A stretch of 64,000 nucleotides of DNA from JALZMG01 sp963844175 (GTDB taxonomy: Bacteria > Actinomycetota > Acidimicrobiia > Acidimicrobiales > Ilumatobacteraceae), in the NCBI GenBank assembly GCA_963844175.1, contig CAWJNE010000027.1:62001-126000 (forward strand), given 5' to 3'. Below the pieces are notes generated by a model, which worked only from the letters and a program-made list of their open reading frames with translations, made no database searches and was not told where the DNA came from. Shown here piece by piece: positions 17,063 through 26,318 of this stretch. The translations under genes were made by a program, and so were the position numbers. The stretch's first letter is position 1. Each line of letters begins with the position of its first letter.

Positions 17063-17554
17063 ATGGCGCCGACCCTGCAGCTACGGGCGTGCTCGTTGGA
17101 CGACACGCTCGGCATCGCCGCCGCTGTCGCCGCGCTGGCCGACGAGGGCGACGTGATCCTGCTGGCCGGAGAGATGGGGTCCGGCAAGACGGCGTTCGCC
17201 CAAGGGTTCGGGCGGGCGCTCGGGGTGGCCGAGCCGATCACGTCGCCGACGTTCACGCTGGTGCACAGCTACGAGACCGGCGGCGCGACGCTGCACCACG
17301 CCGATCTGTACCGCCTCGAACAACTGGCCGAGGTGGCCGAGCTGGCGCTCGGCGAACTGGCGGAGTACCACGGCATCGTGCTGGTCGAGTGGGGTGACGT
17401 GGTCGAGTCGACGTTCGGCGATCACCTCATCGTCGAGCTGGCGCCCGTCACCGGCGACGTGGAGGCCCGAACGATCACGGTCGGCGCCACCGGCCGCACG
17501 TGGGCGATGCGCTGGTCCGCGCTGACCACCGCGCTGGGGCCGTGGACCGGGTGA
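17063..17554 (+). CDS. tsaE: tRNA t6A biosynthesis ATPase TsaE
   Basis: ATPase partner of the TsaB-TsaD complex that places threonylcarbamoyl on A37 of ANN-decoding tRNAs. 163 residues with Walker A GEMGSGKTAFAQG near residue 34, SPTFTLVHSYE near 63, HADLYRL near 80 and VEWGD near 112, all family marks. Start ATG 17063, 13 bases after the alr stop. tsaB, rimI and tsaD follow, so the whole t6A module except TsaC is here. Confidence 0.93.
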   Translation: MAPTLQLRACSLDDTLGIAAAVAALADEGDVILLAGEMGSGKTAFAQGFGRALGVAEPITSPTFTLVHSYETGGATLHHADLYRLEQLAEVAELALGELAEYHGIVLVEWGDVVESTFGDHLIVELAPVTGDVEARTITVGATGRTWAMRWSALTTALGPWTG

Positions 17555-17561
17555 GCGCTCC

Positions 17562-17596
17562 ATGTTGAGCCGCGGATGTTGAGCCGCCGATGTTGA
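17562..17596 (+). repeat. Triplicated ATGTTGA start region before tsaB
   Basis: A 14-base unit ATGTTGAGCCGCGG is repeated (17562 and 17576) and abuts the tsaB start ATGTTGATC (17590). The two upstream ATGs open 6-codon ORFs (MLSRGC and MLSRRC); the second stops inside the beginning of tsaB. Confidence 0.7.
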
Positions 17597-18303
17597 TCTT
17601 GGGCATCGAGACGGCGACCGAGCAGGTCAGCGTGGCCCTCGGCGGGCACGAGGGCGTGATCGCGCTGTTCGAGATGGCCCGGGGCCGTCGTCACGCCGAG
17701 ACGCTGACCCCGGCCATCGACTTCGTCTGCGACCAGGCCGACATCGGACTCGAGGAGGTGGGGCTGATCGCCGTCGACGTCGGTCCGGGCCTGTTCACCG
17801 GGATGCGCGTCGGGTTGGCGGCGGCCAAGGCGCTGGCATTGGGGCTGCGCCTGCCGATGATCGGCATCCCGTCGCTCGACCTGTTGGCGTTCCGCCACCG
17901 GCGGGCGGACAAGGTGGTCGTCCCGGTGGTCGACGCCCGCAAGGGCGAGGTGTTCTACGCGCTGTACCGGACGGTGCCGGGGGGCGTGCAGCAGGTCGTG
18001 AGGCCGCGGGTCGGGCCGGTCGCCGAGCTGGTCGCCGATCTGCTGGCGCGCAGCCAGGAGGTCCTGTGCGTCGGCGACGGTGCGTTGCGCTACCAGGCCG
18101 AGATCCTGGAGGGCTACCACTGTGAGATCGCCGAAGATGCCCACCCGTCGGCGGCCCAGCTCGTCGCGCTGGCCCACGCCAGGGCGCTGCGCGAGGAGTG
18201 GGTCAGCCCGGCCGACATCCGCCCCGTCTACCTGCGCCAGCCCGACGCCCAGATCAACTGGGCCCGCCGGGCGACCGTGGCTCGACCTGGCGGCCCGGCG
18301 TGA
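17590..18303 (+). CDS. tsaB: tRNA t6A biosynthesis protein TsaB
   Basis: Inactive ASKHA-fold paralogue of TsaD that serves as the scaffold of the t6A complex. 237 residues; MLILGIETATEQVSVALGG at the N-terminus, VDVGPGLFTGMRVGLAAAKALAL near residues 62-84 and VVPVVDARKGEVFYALYR near 113 match the family. It lacks the metal-binding histidine pair of TsaD, as expected. Start ATG 17590 is the third of three repeated ATGTTGA sequences. Confidence 0.93.
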   Translation: MLILGIETATEQVSVALGGHEGVIALFEMARGRRHAETLTPAIDFVCDQADIGLEEVGLIAVDVGPGLFTGMRVGLAAAKALALGLRLPMIGIPSLDLLAFRHRRADKVVVPVVDARKGEVFYALYRTVPGGVQQVVRPRVGPVAELVADLLARSQEVLCVGDGALRYQAEILEGYHCEIAEDAHPSAAQLVALAHARALREEWVSPADIRPVYLRQPDAQINWARRATVARPGGPA

Positions 18304-18363
18304 GCGAGCGTTCATCGTGATGTTGACCGGCCGGCCCGAGCGGGCGAGCGAACGGACGTCGAC

Positions 18364-18894
18364 GTGAACCTGCTCGATCGGTTGCGCACCCGGCCCGAGG
18401 CGACCGTGGTGGTCGAGCCGATGCGCCACCGCCACGTTGCCGCGGCGTTGGCCATCGAGCGCACGGCGTACCCGAAGCCCTGGAGCGAGCGGGTGTTCCA
18501 CAGCGAGCTCGACCAGGCTCGCGACGGCGCCAGGTGCTACCTCGTGGCCCGGCGCGGGCGGGCCGTGGTCGGCTACGCCGGGCTGATGTACGTGCTCGAC
18601 GAGGCCCACGTGACGAACGTCGCCGTGCACGAGGACCACCGCCGGGCCGGCATCGCGAGGCAGCTGCTCGGCCGGCTGGCGACGGCGGCGATCGAGCGTG
18701 GCTGCGTGGCCTGGACGCTGGAGGTGCGGGCCAGCAGTGCCGGCGCCCAGGCGCTGTACCGGACGTTCGGCTTCGTCCCGGCCGGCGTCCGGTCGAAGTA
18801 CTACGAGGAGAACGAGGACGCCATCGTGATGTGGTGCCACGACATCGCCTCGCCGCAGTACGCCGAGCGCCTGGCGAGGCTGCGCGATGAGTGA
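18364..18894 (+). CDS. rimI: RimI-like ribosomal protein N-acetyltransferase (GNAT)
   Basis: A 176-residue GNAT acetyltransferase; RimI acetylates the N-terminus of ribosomal protein S18. The acetyl-CoA loop is HEDHRRAGIARQLLGRL (near residues 90-107), preceded by VTNVAVHED and followed by EVRASSAGAQALYRTFGFVPAGVRSKYYEENEDAIVM, characteristic of RimI. Start GTG 18364 follows a 60-bp spacer containing a GTGAGCGAGCG sequence and overlaps the stop of a possible 15-codon ORF (MLTGRPERASERTST). Its 3' end overlaps tsaD by 8 bases, the usual rimI-tsaD coupling. Confidence 0.9.
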   Translation: MNLLDRLRTRPEATVVVEPMRHRHVAAALAIERTAYPKPWSERVFHSELDQARDGARCYLVARRGRAVVGYAGLMYVLDEAHVTNVAVHEDHRRAGIARQLLGRLATAAIERGCVAWTLEVRASSAGAQALYRTFGFVPAGVRSKYYEENEDAIVMWCHDIASPQYAERLARLRDE

Positions 18895-19915
18895 CGTCGG
18901 CGCTGACGTCTTCGACGTCGGGCCCGAGACCGTCGTCCTGGGGATCGAGACGAGCTGCGACGAGACGGCGGCGGCACTCGTGATGGGCGGGGGCGACGTG
19001 CTGTCGAGCGTGATCAGCTCGCAGATCGAGCTGCACGCCACGTTCGGTGGGGTCGTGCCCGAGATCGCCAGCCGGGCCCACCTCGAGCTGCTCAACCCGG
19101 TGATCGCCCGGGCGATCGTCGAGGCCGGGGTGGACGACCAGCGGGTCGACGCCGTCGCCTGCACCATCGGCCCCGGGCTGATCGGTGCCCTGCTCGTCGG
19201 CGTGTCGGCGGCCAAGGCGTTGGCGTTGGCGTGGGACGTGCCGTTCGTGGGTGTCAACCACCTCGAGGCGCACCTGTATGCCGCGCTGCTCGACGACCCC
19301 GGGGTGGAGTTGCCGATCGTGGTGCTGCTCGTGTCGGGCGGGCACACCCTGCTCGTCGAGATGACGGCGCCGGGGGAGTACCGGGTGCTCGGGCAGACGA
19401 TCGACGACGCCGCCGGTGAGGCGTTCGACAAGGTCGCCCGGTTCCTCGGGCTCGGGTACCCCGGGGGGCCGGCGATCGAGCGGGCCGCGCTCGAGGGCGA
19501 CCGGGCGGCGATCGCCTTCCCCCGGGCGATGCGCGAGGACGGCCTCGACGTCAGCTTCTCGGGCCTCAAGACGTCGGTGATGAACCACGTGCGCGCCAAC
19601 CCGGACGTCGAGACGGCTGACGTCGCGGCCTCGTTCCAGGCCGCCGTGGTCGACGTGCTGGTGCACAAGGCGCGACGGGCGGCGGCATCGGTCGGCGCCC
19701 GGGGCCTGGCCCTCGGCGGCGGCGTGGCCGCCAACTCCGAGCTGCGCGAGCGGATGCTCGACGCCTGCACCGAGGACGGCCTTCGGGCCTACCTGCCGAG
19801 CCGGGCGATGTGCACGGACAACGCGGCGATGATCGCCGCCGCCGGCTGGCACCGCCTGCGCCTCGACGGCCCGAGCGACCTCGCCACCGGCGCCCACCCC
19901 AACCTCCGCCTGTAG
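18887..19915 (+). CDS. tsaD: tRNA N6-adenosine threonylcarbamoyltransferase TsaD
   Basis: Catalytic subunit that transfers threonylcarbamoyl from its adenylate to tRNA A37. 342 residues, normal length. GIETSCDETAAAL near residue 15, the iron/zinc motif VNHLEAHLYA with the HxxxH pair near 125, LVSGGHTLLVEM near 146, and ALGGGVAANSELRERM near 272. Last gene of the t6A run; a complex inverted-repeat element follows the stop. Confidence 0.96.
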   Translation: MSDVGADVFDVGPETVVLGIETSCDETAAALVMGGGDVLSSVISSQIELHATFGGVVPEIASRAHLELLNPVIARAIVEAGVDDQRVDAVACTIGPGLIGALLVGVSAAKALALAWDVPFVGVNHLEAHLYAALLDDPGVELPIVVLLVSGGHTLLVEMTAPGEYRVLGQTIDDAAGEAFDKVARFLGLGYPGGPAIERAALEGDRAAIAFPRAMREDGLDVSFSGLKTSVMNHVRANPDVETADVAASFQAAVVDVLVHKARRAAASVGARGLALGGGVAANSELRERMLDACTEDGLRAYLPSRAMCTDNAAMIAAAGWHRLRLDGPSDLATGAHPNLRL

Positions 19916-20000
19916 CCCATCCGAGGGTTTGCTGCATCCGAGGGTCACGCGCGGGGGAGCCCCTCTGCAAACCCTCGGATGCAGGTAACCCTCGGATGGG
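19916..20000. repeat. CATCCGAGGGT palindromic element, copy 1
   Basis: Four copies of CATCCGAGGGT, two direct then two inverted. CCCATCCGAGGGTT (19916-19929) pairs perfectly with 19987-20000; an inner 12-bp stem pairs 19934-19945 with 19971-19982; an alternative 15-bp pairing joins 19918-19932 with 19967-19981. It fills the tsaD-dus gap and can act as a terminator. A relative lies at 43001-43083. Confidence 0.75.
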
Positions 20001-20009
20001 GAGGGTCGT

Positions 20010-20015
20010 TAGCGT
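20010..20015 (+). promoter_or_regulatory. -10 hexamer TAGCGT, leaderless start
   Basis: TAGCGT 8 bases before the GTG at 20024, immediately after the palindromic element. Confidence 0.5.
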
Positions 20016-20023
20016 CGGGCGGC

Positions 20024-21163
20024 GTGAAGTTGCGGATCGGTGCGTTCGAGCCGGTGGCGCCGGTCGTGCTGGCGCCGATGGCCGGCGTGACGAACGCGCC
20101 GTTCCGGGCGCTGTGCCGCCGCTTCGGCCCGGGTCTCGTCTACGTCAACGAGATGGTGATGGCGACCGCCCTCGTGCACGGCAGCGCCAAGACCGACCGG
20201 ATGGTCACGTTCGGTCCCGACGAGCACCCGCGCAGCTTGCAGCTGTACGGCTCCGACCCGGTGATGATGGGCCGCGCCGTGGACCGGGTGTGCGCCGCCG
20301 GGCTCGTCGACCACCTCGACCTCAACTTCGGCTGCCCCGCAGCCAAGGTCACGCGCAAGGGCGGCGGCGCCGCCGTGCCGGCCAAGCCCCGGCTCCTGGC
20401 GGCGATCGTGCGCGCCGCCGTCGCCGCGGCGGCTCCCCACGGCGTGCCCGTCACGGCCAAGTTCCGCGTCGGCCTCCACCCGGGGCTGCGCACCCACCTC
20501 CGGGCCGGTGAGATCTGCCGCGACGAGGGCATCGTGGCCATCGCCTTGCACGCCCGCACCGTCCAGCAGCACTACGCCGGCGAGGCCGACTGGTCGGCGA
20601 TCGCCGAGCTGAAGGCGCACGTCGACGGCATTCCCGTCCTCGGCAACGGGGACATCTGGGAGGCCGCCGACGCCGTGGCGATGATGCAGGCGACCGGCTG
20701 CGACGGCGTGGTCGTCGGTCGTGGCTGCCTCGGTCGTCCGTGGCTGTTCGGCGACCTGATCGACGCCATGGCCGGACGCCCGGTCGCCGGGCCCCGCCCG
20801 CTGGGTGTCGCCGTCGCCGTGATGGCCGACCACGCCCGTGCGCTCGTCGACCACTTCGACGACGAGCGGGTGGCCATGCGCACGTTCCGCAAGCACGCCT
20901 CGTGGTACCTCACCGGCTACCCGGTGGGCGGCGAGGTGCGCCGGAGGTTCGCCGACGTCTCCTCGCTCGGCGAGCTCGACGACCTGTCCGCAACGCTCGA
21001 TCCCGACCTCGCCGTCGTGCCCGGCGGCGAGCGGATCCGCCGCGGGCATACCAACGGACCGATCCGGGTGGCCCTGCCGGACGGCTTCCTCGACGATCCA
21101 GACGACGCCGACGTCCTGCGGATCCCCGACGACGCCGACGTGCTCGCGCTGTCCGGCGGCTGA
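20024..21163 (+). CDS. dus: tRNA-dihydrouridine synthase
   Basis: FMN enzyme reducing uridines in tRNA D-loops. 379 residues with APMAGVTNAPFRALCRR near residue 17, the catalytic cysteine in NFGCPAAKVTRKGGGAA near residues 100-116, TAKFRVGLHPG near 145 and the phosphate-binding end VVGRGCLGRPWLFGDLI near 230. The C-terminal helical domain has FRKHASWYLTGYPVG near 290. DusB-type by overall layout. The GTG start at 20024 is chosen for its TAGCGT hexamer; the longer frame begins inside the palindromic element. Confidence 0.93.
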   Translation: MKLRIGAFEPVAPVVLAPMAGVTNAPFRALCRRFGPGLVYVNEMVMATALVHGSAKTDRMVTFGPDEHPRSLQLYGSDPVMMGRAVDRVCAAGLVDHLDLNFGCPAAKVTRKGGGAAVPAKPRLLAAIVRAAVAAAAPHGVPVTAKFRVGLHPGLRTHLRAGEICRDEGIVAIALHARTVQQHYAGEADWSAIAELKAHVDGIPVLGNGDIWEAADAVAMMQATGCDGVVVGRGCLGRPWLFGDLIDAMAGRPVAGPRPLGVAVAVMADHARALVDHFDDERVAMRTFRKHASWYLTGYPVGGEVRRRFADVSSLGELDDLSATLDPDLAVVPGGERIRRGHTNGPIRVALPDGFLDDPDDADVLRIPDDADVLALSGG

Positions 21164-21249
21164 CCCAGCGAGCGGAGCGAGCCTCCCGGAAGTCCGGTGG
21201 ACCAACGCGCGAGCGGAGCGAGCCTCCGGGCGCTCCCGTGGACCGACAC
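21164..21249 (+). repeat. 41-bp tandem duplication with GCGAGCGGAGCGAGC core
   Basis: Two units starting at 21168 and 21209 share GCGAGCGGAGCGAGCCTCC and a downstream GTGGACC. The 20-bp stretch beginning CCCAGCGAGCGG at 21164 recurs exactly, inverted, at 22897-22916. Typical of short extragenic palindromic sequences in GC-rich actinobacteria. Confidence 0.7.
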
Positions 21250-21267
21250 GCGCGACGATCTCCCGTC

Positions 21268-22002
21268 GTGCGGGAACTACTGCGATGGCCGGCCAGGTAC
21301 GCCGTGTCGATCGGCGTCATCGTCGTGCCGATCCTCGCCACGTTCGTCGCCCGGTGGGCGCTCGGCGACGACCGCACCGCCGCCGACATGGCCGAGCTCG
21401 GGTACGGCTTGCCGGCCCTGCAGGAGGGTCGGTGGTGGACGCTGTTCACGGGGACGGTGCTGGTCGGCGACCTCGGCATCCCGCTGCCCAGCTTCACGGT
21501 CATCGCCGTGATCCTCTACGAGCACGTCGCCGGCCACCTGCGGGCGCTGGTGGCGTTGATCGGCGGGCAGGTGTTCGGCGTCCTGATCGTGCTGCTGGCG
21601 ATCCTCCCGCTGCAGAACAGCGCCAGCGCCTTCGCCCGGGAGGTCACGAACGTCACCGACTTCGGCATCTCGGTCGGCGGGTTCGCCTGCCTGGGCGCCT
21701 GGTCGGCCTACCTGCGTTCGCCGCTGCGCCGTGGCGTGCGCTTCTCCATCAGCGCCTACCACTTCGGGCCCCTGCTGCTGTCCGGGCTCATCTTCGATCT
21801 CAGCCACCCCGCCGGCTGGGCGCTCGGGCTGCTCGCCGGTCCGTACCTGATGCGGCCCCGGCAGCCGGACCAGCGACCGGTCCGCCCCACGGCCTGGCCG
21901 TGGATCATCGTGGCCACGCTCGTCGGCGCCGCCCTCGGGATCTACGTCGGTGTGTCGAGCAGCGGCGTCGGCGGGATCTTCGGCTGGGGCCCCGACGGCT
22001 GA
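21268..22002 (+). CDS. Rhomboid-like integral membrane protein
   Basis: A 244-residue polytopic membrane protein. Hydrophobic segments are visible at about residues 9-25, 68-88, 95-115, 130-150, 160-180 and 205-227. The WWTLFTGTVLVGDLG start after the first loop and the segment order resemble rhomboid-like proteins of actinobacteria. I do not see the catalytic GxSG serine, so protease activity is doubtful. The start is GTG 21268, because the open frame upstream lies in repeat DNA and dus. Function unknown. Confidence 0.68.
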   Translation: MRELLRWPARYAVSIGVIVVPILATFVARWALGDDRTAADMAELGYGLPALQEGRWWTLFTGTVLVGDLGIPLPSFTVIAVILYEHVAGHLRALVALIGGQVFGVLIVLLAILPLQNSASAFAREVTNVTDFGISVGGFACLGAWSAYLRSPLRRGVRFSISAYHFGPLLLSGLIFDLSHPAGWALGLLAGPYLMRPRQPDQRPVRPTAWPWIIVATLVGAALGIYVGVSSSGVGGIFGWGPDG

Positions 22003-22025
22003 GCGGCGTTGGCAGACTGGCGGCC

Positions 22026-22895
22026 ATGGCGGCCGGTCCCCTCGACGCGTTGGTCGACGGGGTGCGCCGATCGATCGGTGGCGCCATCTTCGAGCGCATC
22101 GCCGGCCCGGATGGCGCCGAGACCCGCCAGCGCCTCCGCCGCCCGGATGCCGAGCGCTGGTTCGAGCTCGACAGCCCGATCACGCGCGTCCATGGCGATG
22201 CGTCGATGTTCGTCGGCGGACTCGCCGCGCTGCTGCTGCAGTCACTGCACCCGCTGGCGATGGCCGGCGTCCACGCCCACTCCGGCTTCCGCGGCGATCC
22301 GTGGGGGCGGTTGGCCCGCACCAGCCATTTCCTCGCCGTCACGACGTTCGGGTCCGTCGACGATGCCCAGCAGGCGATCGACACGGTGCGCGCCGTCCAC
22401 GAGCGCGTCCAGGGCACGGCACCCGACGGCCGGGCGTACGCCGCCAACGACCCGCACCTGCTGTCGTGGGTGCACGTGTCCGAGGTCGTGATGTTCCTCG
22501 AGGCGCACCGCCGCTTCGGCGCCGAGCCGCTGACGGCGGCCGAACGGGACGAGTACGTCGCCCAGGCTGGGCAAGTGGCCACGACGCTCGGCGCCGATGT
22601 CGTGCCGCGCACCGTCGCCCAAGCCGACGACCTGCTGGAGCACTACCGCCCCGAGCTGCGCAGCACCGCCGAGGCGCGCGCCGCCGCCCGGTACCTCGTC
22701 GCCACCCCGCCGCTGCCCCTGGCCCTGCGCCCGGCGTACGCGCCGATCGCCGTCGCCGCCGTCTCGCTGCTGCCCCGCTGGGCCCGCTGGCCACTGCGCC
22801 TGCCGTGGCTCCCGGTGACCGAGGCGACCGTCGTGCGCGGCGCCGGCGAGGCGATCACGCGCACCGTCCGCTGGGCCCTCACCCCGTCGTCCTGA
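22026..22895 (+). CDS. MpaB-like oxygenase family protein (DUF2236)
   Basis: A 289-residue member of the DUF2236/latex-clearing-protein-related family. Family marks: ITRVHGDASMFVGGLAALLLQSLHPLAMAGVHAHSG (spanning residues 50-85, with the candidate haem histidine), DPWGRLARTSHFLAVTTFG, and NDPHLLSWVHVSEVVMFLEAHRRFG near 140-165. Relatives include the rubber oxygenase Lcp and the fungal MpaB oxygenase; activity here is undetermined. ATG 22026; 24 bp after the rhomboid-like gene, so probably co-transcribed. Confidence 0.85.
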   Translation: MAAGPLDALVDGVRRSIGGAIFERIAGPDGAETRQRLRRPDAERWFELDSPITRVHGDASMFVGGLAALLLQSLHPLAMAGVHAHSGFRGDPWGRLARTSHFLAVTTFGSVDDAQQAIDTVRAVHERVQGTAPDGRAYAANDPHLLSWVHVSEVVMFLEAHRRFGAEPLTAAERDEYVAQAGQVATTLGADVVPRTVAQADDLLEHYRPELRSTAEARAAARYLVATPPLPLALRPAYAPIAVAAVSLLPRWARWPLRLPWLPVTEATVVRGAGEAITRTVRWALTPSS

Positions 22896-22896
22896 T

Positions 22897-22916
22897 GGCT
22901 CGCTCCGCTCGCTGGG
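22897..22916 (-). repeat. Inverted copy of the GCGAGCGGAGCGAGC repeat
   Basis: Exact 20-base reverse complement of 21164-21183, starting at the stop codon of the MpaB-like gene. Confidence 0.65.
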
Positions 22917-23006
22917 CCGGGCAAGGCCGGCCGTACCTCGTGCGCTCACTGCGGTGGGGGCCGAACCGTCGATGACCCCCTTTCAAGCTCGGGTCCGGGG
23001 TCAACG

Positions 23007-23585
23007 ATGACCCCAGATCCTCAGGAGAACCGGTTGGTGCTCGCCTCGGGGTCGCCGCGCCGGCGCGACCTGCTGGCCCAGCTCGGCGTGCCGTTCGACG
23101 TCGTGCCGCCCGACGTCGACGAGACGCCGCAGCCGGGGGAGCGACCCCTGGACCTCGTCCGTCGGCTGGCGACGACCAAGGCCCGAGCCGTGGACCACAC
23201 GCCGACGCTCGCCGCCGACACCATCGTCGACTGCGACGGCGAGGTGTTCGGCCAGCCGCGCGACGCCGACGACGCGGCCCGCATGCTGCGCCGGCTGTCC
23301 GGCCGGACCCACCGGGTGCACACCGGCGTGGCGCTGCGCGCCGGTGACGAGGAGGACGTCGCCGTCGTCACGACGTTGGTCATGATGGCGCCGATCACGG
23401 CCGGCTCGCTGCAGTGGTACCTCGGCACCGGCGAGCCGTTCGACAAGGCCGGCGCCTACGCCATCCAGGGCGCCGGCGCCGTGCTGGTCGAGGGGGTCCG
23501 AGGCAGCGTCAGCAACGTGATCGGCCTCCCGCTGACCACCGTTGCCGCCATGCTGCGCCGCCGCGGCGTGTGGAGCCCGGGCTGA
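23007..23585 (+). CDS. maf: Maf-family nucleoside triphosphate pyrophosphatase
   Basis: House-cleaning enzyme that hydrolyses non-canonical or excess nucleoside triphosphates to monophosphates. 192 residues with the N-terminal substrate loop LVLASGSPRRRDLLAQLG, VLAADTIVDCDG-type motif AADTIVDCDGEVFGQPRD near residue 70, RRLSGRTHRVHTGVA near 93 and YAIQGAGAVLVEGVRGSVSNVIGLP near 150. The family usually begins just before LVLASGSPRR, so translation might start at the TTG or GTG at about 23034 rather than the ATG at 23007. Confidence 0.92.
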   Translation: MTPDPQENRLVLASGSPRRRDLLAQLGVPFDVVPPDVDETPQPGERPLDLVRRLATTKARAVDHTPTLAADTIVDCDGEVFGQPRDADDAARMLRRLSGRTHRVHTGVALRAGDEEDVAVVTTLVMMAPITAGSLQWYLGTGEPFDKAGAYAIQGAGAVLVEGVRGSVSNVIGLPLTTVAAMLRRRGVWSPG

Positions 23586-23656
23586 TCGGAGGGTCTCGCG
23601 CCCCCCGTCCGGGCCGTCGGCCCCCGGGAGCGCCGAAACTTCGGACGAGATCGTCG

Positions 23657-23683
23657 TTAGCACTCTCCGTCGCCGGTTGCTAA
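23657..23683. promoter_or_regulatory. CIRCE element 1 (HrcA operator)
   Basis: TTAGCACTC, 9-base spacer, GGTTGCTAA. The left half is consensus; the right half has two mismatches to GAGTGCTAA. Sits over the -35 region of the groES promoter. Confidence 0.85.
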
Positions 23684-23706
23684 CGGCCGGGGGCGTGTCG
23701 TACGAT
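23678..23706 (+). promoter_or_regulatory. groES promoter
   Basis: TTGCTA (23678-23683), 17 bp, TACGAT (23701-23706): a sigma-70-like promoter lying between and partly inside both CIRCE elements, so HrcA would block polymerase directly. Confidence 0.6.
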
Positions 23707-23732
23707 TGGCAGTCGCATCGGCCGAGTGCTAA
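23706..23732. promoter_or_regulatory. CIRCE element 2 (HrcA operator)
   Basis: TTGGCAGTC, 9-base spacer, GAGTGCTAA. Here the right half is consensus and the left half has two mismatches, the mirror of element 1. Covers the start of transcription. Confidence 0.85.
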
Positions 23733-23774
23733 TCGGCCCCGATCCACGTCACCGCCAATGGAGGCACGTACAAC

Positions 23775-24064
23775 ATGGCACTGAAGCCGCTCGATGACCG
23801 CATCGTCGTCCAGCCCAACGAGGCCGAGCAGACCACCGCGTCCGGTCTCGTCATCCCCGACACCGCCAAGGAGAAGCCGCAGCAGGGCAAGGTCCTCGCC
23901 GTCGGCCCCGGCAAGCGCGCCGAGAGCTCCGGCGAGCTGATCCCGCTCGACGTCGAGGTCGGCCAGACCGTCCTGTACAGCAAGTACGGCGGCACCGAGG
24001 TCACCATCGACGGTGAGGACCTGCTGATCCTCTCCAGCCGGGACGTCCTCGCGGTGGTGGGCTG

Positions 24065-24065
<1 letters not shown>
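23775..24065 (+). CDS. groES: Co-chaperonin GroES
   Basis: Heptameric lid of the GroEL chaperonin. 96 residues; MALKPLDDRIVVQPNEAEQ, then the mobile-loop region TTASGLVIPDTAKEKPQQGKV and YSKYGGTEVTIDGEDLLILSSRDVLAVV at the end. Unlike many genes here it has a good Shine-Dalgarno (GGAGG at 23760-23764) and a 5' leader. CIRCE control predicts induction by heat or protein damage. It overlaps groEL by one base (TGATG). Confidence 0.97.
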
Positions 24066-25702
<1,637 letters not shown>

Positions 25703-25722
25703 CGACGGTCCCACGTCGTCGG

Positions 25723-25750
25723 AGGAGCCGGGCCGAAGGGCCCGGCTCCT
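25723..25750 (+). terminator. groESL terminator hairpin
   Basis: AGGAGCCGGGCC (25723-25734), GAAG tetraloop, GGCCCGGCTCCT: a perfect 12-bp stem 20 bases after the groEL stop. No U-tract, as often in high-GC actinobacteria. Confidence 0.8.
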
Positions 25751-25833
25751 GCGCGTCTCGGCCCCGCCTCGTTCACGTACCGGTCGTCCGGCTGGTGCCG
25801 CAAACCCGGAGTGAGGTGGTTGCATGGCGGGCG

Positions 25834-26298
25834 ATGGCGGGGCGTGACGAGCGGATGCTGCGGCCGTTCTGGCTGCACCAGGTCGCCGAGTACCTCATCG
25901 GGCTGGTGCTCATCGCCATCGGCCTGCAGAGTCCGGAGCCGGCGGTGCCCTCGATCCTCGGCGGGGTGATCGTCATCAACGCCGCTTTCGTCGACGGCCC
26001 GGTCGGTGCCTTCCGCGCCTTCGACCGGCGGACCCACCGCATCCTCGACCTCGTCGTCATCGGCGCGCTCGTGGCCGCGGCCGCCATTCCCGGCCTGCCC
26101 GTCGACAACACCAACCGCGTCACGATGATCGCCGTCGCCGTCGTGCTGCTGGTCGTCTGGTGGAACTCGTCGTTCGCCGCAAAGGCGCCGAAGGGCACGG
26201 CCCCACCGGTCGATCGCAGCGAGGCGATCGGGCGCGGCGCGGGACGGCTGGCCGGCCACGCGGCGAAGTTCGTCCGCGACCGCCGCGGTCGTGAATGA
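25834..26298 (+). CDS. Small membrane protein, unknown function
   Basis: 154 residues with about four hydrophobic segments (near residues 13-30, 32-50, 66-83 and 92-108) and a basic C-terminal tail ending KFVRDRRGRE. I recognise no domain. Start ATG 25834 is preferred over 25795; ATG 25855 (MLRPFW) is also possible. It is followed by the 59-codon gene and a Nudix hydrolase on the same strand. Confidence 0.7.
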   Translation: MAGRDERMLRPFWLHQVAEYLIGLVLIAIGLQSPEPAVPSILGGVIVINAAFVDGPVGAFRAFDRRTHRILDLVVIGALVAAAAIPGLPVDNTNRVTMIAVAVVLLVVWWNSSFAAKAPKGTAPPVDRSEAIGRGAGRLAGHAAKFVRDRRGRE

Positions 26299-26306
26299 GA
26301 CCGTCC

Positions 26307-26312
26307 TAGCCT
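26307..26312 (+). promoter_or_regulatory. -10 hexamer TAGCCT, leaderless start
   Basis: TAGCCT 6 bases before the ATG at 26319; a strong indication that the short ORF there is a real gene. Confidence 0.55.
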
Positions 26313-26318
26313 GACCCG

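Noticed and set aside
18300..18363. A third copy of the 22-codon MSERPGR ORF before rimI
   Set aside because: It starts GTGAGCGAGCG and has a similar GGGCGAGCGAAC end, but the frame stops after six codons and the middle does not align; kept only as a note under rimI.
21268..22002. Assignment as an active rhomboid protease
   Set aside because: The membrane layout is similar, but the GxSG serine motif is not visible.
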